DNA of 64,000 bases, taken from assembly GCA_036971615.1 (NCBI GenBank), contig JAYKKR010000001.1, forward strand, positions 2,666,001 through 2,730,000, given 5' to 3'. Source of the DNA: Amyloporia xantha. Lineage: Eukaryota > Basidiomycota > Agaricomycetes > Polyporales > Adustoporiaceae. A program made the position numbers and the translations under genes. This document shows, piece by piece, positions 57,466 to 64,000 of the stretch (within the stretch, counting starts at the first letter, position 1; each line of letters starts with the position of its first letter). The notes beneath the pieces were generated by a model. The model ran no database searches. It saw only the letters and a program-made list of their open reading frames with translations, and had not been told where the DNA came from.

Positions 57466-58403
57466 GGCAGCTTGAAGAAGTCATCAAAGAGACCTCCAGC
57501 TTAAGAGTTCTGTGTAGTAGCGTGAAAGATACGCCAGCTCGTCATAAAACTTGTTCAACGAACTTGGTGGATATGGTATCCAAGTTCAAGGTCACCGCCG
57601 TACATGACATTGTTGCCGCGGCAGAACAGTCTGAGTGTGTCACAGGGGAGACTCACGTGACCGCGTAAACCTCTGCCACCGACGCGTCGTTCGCGTCCGA
57701 CAGAGCCCGGCCCACCGTTTAGAGCGGAGTTGCTCGGAGATATGGTGGTGCCTTGCCTCATGCCTTCAGCTCATCAGCCTTCGCCGTCTCGTATGTCCCC
57801 AGACCGCCGCAGAGAAGCTATGAAGGTTATTGAGGGATAGCTGCGGGGGCGTGTCGGCTAAAACCAGCCAAGCTTGGAGGAGACAGATCAAAGCTTGGGG
57901 CAATAACATCACTACTCAGCGTTTGAGCAGTTCACAGCAGCCAGGCTATATGCTAGTCGCCGATCTCCTTCTCCTTGCTGGCTCTGAAAGGCGCATGCTC
58001 GTTGACCACATAGAACTCCAGGTATAGCTTACGTCGAGCTGCTTCAACTGCTCATCAACGGGCGCAGGGCCGTTCTCCTCAGGGAGGTCAGACACGACAC
58101 CACCTAGGGGGTTCATCAAACGGCATGTATAGCCGTGCATTATGTCAGGGTCTGACAGGCTTGGAATAAACCTGATCCTAATCCTGCTCAATAAAGAGAA
58201 GTGTACTCTTTGCATGATATCTCGAGACTTACCAGGACGAAATACGGCAACTGGTCCGTGATAGAAGTTACACCATAGACTTACTATACAGACTCATCTG
58301 AGTCGCACCGAATGCAATGCCAGATCAACCAATGCTCGCTTTCTCAAGGATTGAATTTCGGTAAAGTGCTCGTTTACTGTCGCTTTTGTTATATATGAAC
58401 ACA
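57466..58403. other. Intergenic, no gene recognised
   Basis: A minus-strand frame at about 57946-58215 (with NPLGGVVSDLPEENGPAPVD) might be part of an unrecognised gene, but no partner exon was found. The rest appears empty. Confidence 0.35.
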
Positions 58404-58406
58404 CTG
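58404..58406. repeat. 3-bp target-site duplication (CTG), left
   Basis: CTG precedes the element and recurs at 58805-58807. A 3-bp match alone is weak evidence. Confidence 0.4.
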
Positions 58407-58804
58407 CACTGCAAAGAAATCACCATTTCACAGGCAGTGAAAAGGGTAAGATAGGTGTGAACAAATATTGACTTATGGAACCATTTCAAGCAAGTTGGAA
58501 TTGTATGGAATGGTTATTATTTCAAAAGCTATCGTAGAATTGGAAAGTTAAAATTTAATGGACTAAGTGAGGCTACATAAAAGATACATGAAATTACTGA
58601 TCTGTCAGTAAATGCTTCATTCTATTAATTTTAAGTAACCTTATTTAGTATGTCAAGCTTGAACTTAGTGAATCTCCAACAGGTTTATGAAATAATAATA
58701 TTTCACACGATTTCAACTTGCCCAAGATGATTTTATAAGTAAACCATTTCCCGTGCCTACCTTACCCTTTTCAATGCCTGCGAAACGGTGATTTCTTTGC
58801 AGTG
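58407..58804. mobile_element. MITE with CACTG terminal inverted repeats, 398 bp
   Basis: The left end CACTGCAAAGAAATCACC is the exact reverse complement of the right end GGTGATTTCTTTGCAGTG. The arms continue as imperfect inverted repeats for about 110 bp, with GAAAAGGGTAAG on the left pairing with CTTACCCTTTTC on the right, and TTATTATTTC pairing with its complement. The centre is AT-rich and noncoding. CACTG/CACTA ends with a 3-bp duplication recall CACTA (CMC) elements; that assignment is inferred. Confidence 0.75.
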
Positions 58805-58807
58805 CTG

Positions 58808-59985
58808 CTTGCCGAAAAGCAGAGTCAGCAGGAGAAATTATTTGCTGTGCTGATTAGACCCTGCAGGGAATATTTGATACGAGATCGCCTAGCGCTTGCG
58901 ACCGAAACTAAGATAAAAGGTTCCAATTCTCACGCCAAACAGAAGTACGTTACCAGTACGTTTGTCTCGAACTACCATCATTGTGCTGCAATGCTCATTC
59001 ACACTACAGCACAACCCTATATGTCAACTGTGTTCGAGAGATGGGGCCTTCGGCGAGCAATGAGGCATCGAACGACCAAAGAAGAGATGGCCACTGTCAT
59101 ATAGTATATGTAATTCGCCTCTAAGTCGGCTGATACGTAAGAGAAGGGCAATCTGCGAGGAAATAGGGACCTACCGATAAGCGAGGACCTAAGGATCGCG
59201 CTGACCACAGTATGTATACATCATTTAGACTGTGAGAGTGCTGGCAGAAGTGCGTAGCCAGTGGCTAAGGGTCGTAAAGCAGATTTGCCTCCGAGCCCTC
59301 CGGTAGCCTCTCTGACACTGCTGCTACATGTGTATGTCCTAAGCTAGGGATCCCGTCAGGCTAGCGTGACACGAGGCTATCAATGACAGGGAGGATGAAT
59401 ACTCATTCGCGCAGGATCTTATCACACTGACGGAGTTTTCACACATTTAGGTTGTATTGCTGAAATGCTTACATCGCACCACTTCTACACGATCACACGA
59501 TGCATGCACAATAAATGCGTCGCTAAGCGTATTGGAAATTGTTACACGGTAACTACCATGTCTTCTTCGGTAATTGCATGTGTTGAATTTGCGATAGATA
59601 TGGTATCTCTGGGACAGACCAGGAAGCTCAGCTGGTTTTTACCTATCTGATCCACACCATTCTCCCGGCTGCTCCATCAACAGAGCGAGGTTCCGTCTAC
59701 AGGATTCACTCAGTCTGCAGGATTCACTATTCTAAACGCAGATACCCTAGTAAATAGCCCTCAAGGCTCCGTGCCCCAGACAATTTGCAACTGCCATGCA
59801 GACTCCAGTACTATCAACGCCATGACACAATCTTGTTGTGATGCTTCCCTGCATTCTCAAAATCCGATGGTTCTCTGTCACAGATAGGTTTACAAAAGTC
59901 GTGTTATCCATGCCGTGGCAGAAGGCACCCCTCAGTGGATTCGTCTACCTTCCGCATCTTTTTCCACTGGCCATACTCTTGCATC
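58808..59985. other. Intergenic, no supportable gene
   Basis: 1.2 kb between the MITE and the P450 gene. Short frames (58802-59104, 59465-59650) lack domains. No repeat seen. Confidence 0.4.
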
Positions 59986-62116
59986 ATGTGGAATTCTGGC
60001 TTGCTCGCTGGCCTAGCTATCGTGTTGACATTTTTGACCGTCCGTTTCTTCAAAGACTTGAAGGTGATCATTGACTGTGCCCGGCCGCTTGTTCCTACCT
60101 GACGGTATACGATTTGCAGAAAGTCAGTTATCACCCTGGCTTGAGATCTGCCTTCGGGTCACTTTCCTTAGTAGGAGCTATCATTCCGACCAGCTCTGTG
60201 AATCCTGGTCTCGACTGGTTTTGGATGTGGAGAAACACTGGTGCGTTCATATACTTCAAACGCTTTGTGTTTCCTAGCTCAATTACAATCCTCAGTTTGG
60301 AACTACTATGCGACACGCACAATCTCCCAAGTATCTTTTATCAACGGCGTCCCCTCAATCTGTACAGCATCCATGGAAGTTGCGAAGCAGGTGCTAAACG
60401 GTGAATCGGGGTACTGGAAATCTCCAGACACAACAATCCCGCTCCTGTGAGTCCATCCAAGATCATTGTCATATTGCTCCCACCTAAGACCCCGCAGCTT
60501 GTGGGGCGACAACGTTATAGCTGCCAATGGTGAAGTCTACAAACGGCACCGTAAAATCGCCGGACCTGCATTTACGGGCACATTGTTTGTTGCCATCATA
60601 AGTACGGTTGACTATGTCAGCTGACTATTGGGAATTCAGGTATTCGTTGGTTGCCCAAGACACCGTCAGACTCTATCATGAGATGATCGAAGGTGAACGG
60701 TGGGACAATGTGAATGAGATTTCGGTGCAATCGATAAACGATATATTGGCGAAGGTGTGTTGCGTATTGATAAAGATCGACCTTTTGACCATCAATTGTG
60801 GTATTAGTTCACGTTGGGGATTATCACCAGGTGTGCCTTTGGTGTGCCTTTCCCATGGCTCGCTCCCGAAGATGAGGAAGGTATGTCCTTCGTGGAGGCC
60901 TTGACGATCGTTTCCAAAGGTGTCATCGTACGCTTGGCAACACCGCGTTGGGCTTACAAGCTGCCCATAAAAAGGTGAGATACTGTATCCTTCAGAAGGC
61001 GCTTATTGAAGACGTATTTATATGATAGGTTACATGATATCGATACGGCATACCGTCGTCTCTCTACATTTATGAGGGATCTCGTTTCGACGAGGCGAAG
61101 TGAACTTATGTCACAAACGGAGGATGATGATAGCCAGGGTCGCGATCTCTTGACCCGGCTAGTCACTGCTAATCAGGCTAACAGCAAGAATGTGCTCGAT
61201 GATTCGGAACTTGTTCGTGATGACAGAAATACTCCATAACTTCGTCCTACTGAATTAGACCAGATCGGTAATATATTCGCCTTCTCGTTTGCTGGACATG
61301 GTACGTCGCATTTGTTGTTGGTAGATTTCCCTTGGCGAACCACGACTGTAGAGACAACCGCCCATACCCTTTCTGCGACACTTGCTTTACTTGCCCTCTA
61401 TGAAGACGAACAAGCGAAGGTCTATGATAACATCTGCCAGGCCCTTCCAGATGGAAGGAATCCGGTAAGGTCTGTTCTCCCTTCACCCTTGACCATTACT
61501 GAGGATTGCTCAGACGTTCGATGACTTTGGCCATCTGGGATATGTTTTAGCTTGCTTCAACGAGGCCAGCCGCATGTTCCGTGAGTTCTTCCTGGCCGGT
61601 GTCTATGGGATGACGTTGACATGGCCGATGCTGGCATAAGCCGCGGGGTCTGCTGCTGTTCGAGATACAACCGATACTGTGGTGCTGAAATTGCCACCAA
61701 GGGATGGTGGAGGAGATCTTGTGGTCTCGCCTGGTGTCAGAGTCGTTGTCGACTTGATTGGCATCCGTGAGTACTACGTACATTGTGTCTGCCAAGTTAA
61801 ACACACCACGCTTGCAGACTACGATCCAGAGCTTTTCCCCAATCCTGAACACTTCGACCCAACACGCTGGTACGGCGTTCAGGAATCCGATCTCACATTC
61901 TTTGGTCTGGGACCTCGAGCCTGTCTTGGGAGAAAGTTTGCGATGACGGAAGCTGTTTGTCTACTGACTCTGCTGATACGTGAATGGAAAATCGATGTAT
62001 GGCTGCAGGATGGGGAGACAAAGGAGCAGTGGAAGAAGCGTGTATTACAAGGTGGCTTGGTCGGTCTCGGATTTGGTATACGGGATGCGCCCGTCAAATT
62101 GAAACGGAGGTTGTAG
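59986..62116 (+). CDS. Cytochrome P450 monooxygenase (membrane-anchored, microsomal type)
   Basis: A haem-thiolate monooxygenase. The start at 59986 gives an N-terminal anchor (WNSGLLAGLAIVLTFLTVRF), joined across a 53-nt intron to KVSYHPGLRSAFGSLSLVGA. Then come NYYATRTISQVSFINGVPSI, WGDNVIAANGEVYKRHRKIA (C helix), and the I-helix FAGHETTA spanning an intron. The K-helix ExxR is in CFNEASRMF, the PERF-like motif is FPNPEHFDPTRW, and the haem loop is FGLGPRACLGRKFA with the Cys ligand. The end is RDAPVKLKRRL. About ten introns occur. Substrate and subfamily cannot be read from sequence. No biosynthetic partner genes adjoin it. Confidence 0.9.
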
Positions 62117-62803
62117 CTTCTCGCCCTCATTCACGTAATTGCTGTATTTGATATCGTCGAATCTAGACAGATAGATTAGTATCGGACAAGTTTTCCTTTC
62201 TTGAGTACTAAACTGCAGATATATATATGTGCATGGGGGCTCCGACGACAATTACGATGCTCATGCAACTCCAGCTTGTGTTGTTTGATATTTGTTCCTA
62301 ATTATTGGGGCGGCAGATGAAAATCCTAGGCACGAGTTGTCCTCTGTTTGATGTAGTAAGTAGTCTATGTCTTTTTTAAAAAAATTCTACGAGTTTATAC
62401 TCCATACTACTAAGGACATGCAGAGTGCCGTCGGACATGAGTGTAATATGAGCTCCGCGCCCTCCGGTGGCCACTTTCCAGAACGGTCTGCAACCTGGGG
62501 CGGCGAAGCCGCCCTACCTTGACACCATACCATAACCGTCCCCGTAAGGCCGGTCCCCGAAGTAGTCTATGTCGCATCCGCGTCCCATTGCAACTCGAAG
62601 TTACCACCAACTCCGGAGCGCCTGTTGTAAATGATCGAGCCGCGCTGTCACGTGGTTGACTACAATTTCGCGAGCTGGGATTTGGCGGTGAGTCCTTTCA
62701 GCGAGCATCCAAGACCGTCCGCGTCTCTCTTAGTCTGAAACTGTGAGCAAAGCCTCAAGAGACCCCGCTGCGTGGTCCCGGATTGTTGCTATTCGGAGGG
62801 AAC
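62117..62803. other. Intergenic region upstream of aconitase
   Basis: 687 nt with a short A/T homopolymer run (TTTTTTAAAAAAA) near 62372. No gene recognised. Confidence 0.4.
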
Positions 62804-64000
62804 ATGTCCCCGGGTCTCTCTCTAAGAAGATGCTTCCTCACGGGCTTGCCCAAGGTCTCCCGCGATAGCAGAACGCTCGCTACACACGCCCCACTTCCCG
62901 GAAAAGACTGCTCGTCCATAACACCGCCGTATCCCTTTCTTCTCGAGAAGCTTGCTGTGGTCCGAGAACTGCTTGGTGACCGACCTCTAACATTGGCGGA
63001 GAAGATACTCTACAGTCACATCGCAGATCCCAGCAAAAGCCTCGCCGATGGCAAACTTGTACGAGGCGAGACATATCTCCAGCTCAGTCCTGAAAGGGTA
63101 GCCATGCAAGATGCGTCCGCCCAGTGAGCATATCCCGTCATTTTTGTGCCGCAGAGCACTCACAAGCATGTTTCTACAGAATGGCCCTGTAAGTCTCGAT
63201 TGGACTATATCGCCAGTGGTCAGGCTAACCTATACCTTAGCTTGCAGTTTATGAGTGCTGGTATGACCAAGTGTGCTGTTCCGACTAGCATACACTGCGA
63301 CCATCTTATTCAAGCTGTTGACGGCGCGGAAGCGGACCTGCAGGTACTTGGCTGTTATTGTGGGTATGGCGACCTGACTAAAATGAATGCAGCGATCTAT
63401 TGTATCTAATCAAGAAGTGTTTGACTTTCTTCAGAGTGCGGCTCGCAAGTACGGGATTGAGTTCTGGAAGCCAGGGTCTGGTATCATTCACCAGATCGTG
63501 CTGGAGAACTATGCAGCACCGGGGATGCTCATGTAAGTCGATTTAGTAACGCACGATACGTACAGCTTAACTTTCACTGAATATGTTCAGGCTCGGCACA
63601 GGTAATCCGAACGCTTCACATTACTGATAACAGTGCTGAGACATCAACTTGCAGACTCGCATACTCCAAATGCCGGTGGGCTCGGGATGCTAGCCATCGG
63701 TGTTGGAGGAGCAGATGCCGTGGATGCGATGACAGGAACGCCTTGGGAGCTGAAGGCGCCTCATGTTGTCGGTGAGTTTAACTCAGAAGGTCGGCCTTCC
63801 ATTGTGCCTAAAGGGAACTTTCAGGCGTCCACTTGACTGGGAAGTTGTCTGGTTGGGCTACTCCAAAGGATCTTATACTGCATGTCGCCGGCAAGCTTAC
63901 TGTGCGGGTGAGTCTGGATTGCTGTTCACCCATCTCGTGCAGATTGATTAAGCTATGTGATCAAGGGAGGGACAGGTCGTATCTTGGAGTATTTCGGTCC
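62804..64000 (+). CDS. Mitochondrial aconitate hydratase, 5' part (continues past window)
   Basis: An iron-sulfur hydro-lyase converting citrate to isocitrate, or acting on homocitrate-derived intermediates. The ATG at 62804 starts an Arg/Ser-rich presequence ([20 protein letters not shown]). Then [101 protein letters not shown] (substrate-binding Asp/Ser/His), [14 protein letters not shown] and [11 protein letters not shown] follow. The N-terminal [15 protein letters not shown] segment is more like the second fungal aconitase (Aco2 type) than Aco1, but that is tentative. Four or five introns are seen. Fe-S ligand cysteines lie beyond the window. Confidence 0.9.

Noticed and set aside
60040..60115. 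Frameshift or stop in the P450 N-terminal region.
   Set aside because: A 53-nt GT-AG intron (donor after FFKDLK, acceptor tttgcag) restores the frame into KVSYHPG, the expected P450 context.
1..64000. CRISPR arrays, rRNA genes or prokaryotic operons.
   Set aside because: Gene structure is intron-rich and fungal. No spaced direct repeats of CRISPR type or rRNA-like stretches were seen.

Overview
This is nuclear DNA from a filamentous basidiomycete, most likely an Agaricomycete. Genes are split by many 45-70 nt GT-AG introns. The window also carries a DUF6535 membrane protein, F-box/LRR-like proteins, a MYND-finger protein and secreted small proteins of the kind common in mushroom-forming fungi. 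No species is assigned.

Layout. 0-1 kb: the 3' part of an indoleamine 2,3-dioxygenase gene. 1-6.9 kb: an AT-rich, gene-poor stretch with two small unknown genes. 6.9-21.9 kb: an SDR oxidoreductase, a DUF6535 protein, an RBM26/27-type (Rmn1-like) RNA-binding protein, a GNAT acetyltransferase, a secreted GH27 alpha-galactosidase and a MYND protein. 22.2-23.0 kb: a MITE with a 9-bp target-site duplication. 23.5-35.6 kb: conserved housekeeping genes (S1-type serine protease, mitochondrial branched-chain aminotransferase, 6-phosphogluconate dehydrogenase, ASNSD1-like asparagine synthetase-domain protein, prohibitin 1, Pub1/TIA-1-like triple-RRM protein). 36-47.2 kb: an accessory island of secreted and membrane proteins, with three secreted low-complexity proteins sharing one type of signal peptide and two paralogous single-pass membrane proteins. 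The first of the two carries a 1.17-kb near-perfect palindrome with Pol III-type A and B boxes inside an intron. 47.6-53.3 kb: Atg16 and Ypt7/Rab7 (divergent pair) and an Osh3-like oxysterol-binding protein. 53.5-57.5 kb: two tandem F-box/LRR-like paralogues. 58.4-58.8 kb: a second MITE. 60-62.1 kb: a cytochrome P450. 62.8 kb to the end: the 5' part of a mitochondrial aconitase.

Most genes serve unrelated functions. Two linked groups stand out: the secretory/surface island, and the Atg16/Ypt7/Osh3 neighbourhood (autophagosome formation, vacuole fusion, lipid transfer at contact sites). The best candidate for something undescribed is the pair of membrane proteins, with their shared microexons and divergent cytoplasmic tails, together with the intronic palindrome. 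All gene models are read by eye from splice signals and family motifs. Exon joins are given only where frame and motif agree.
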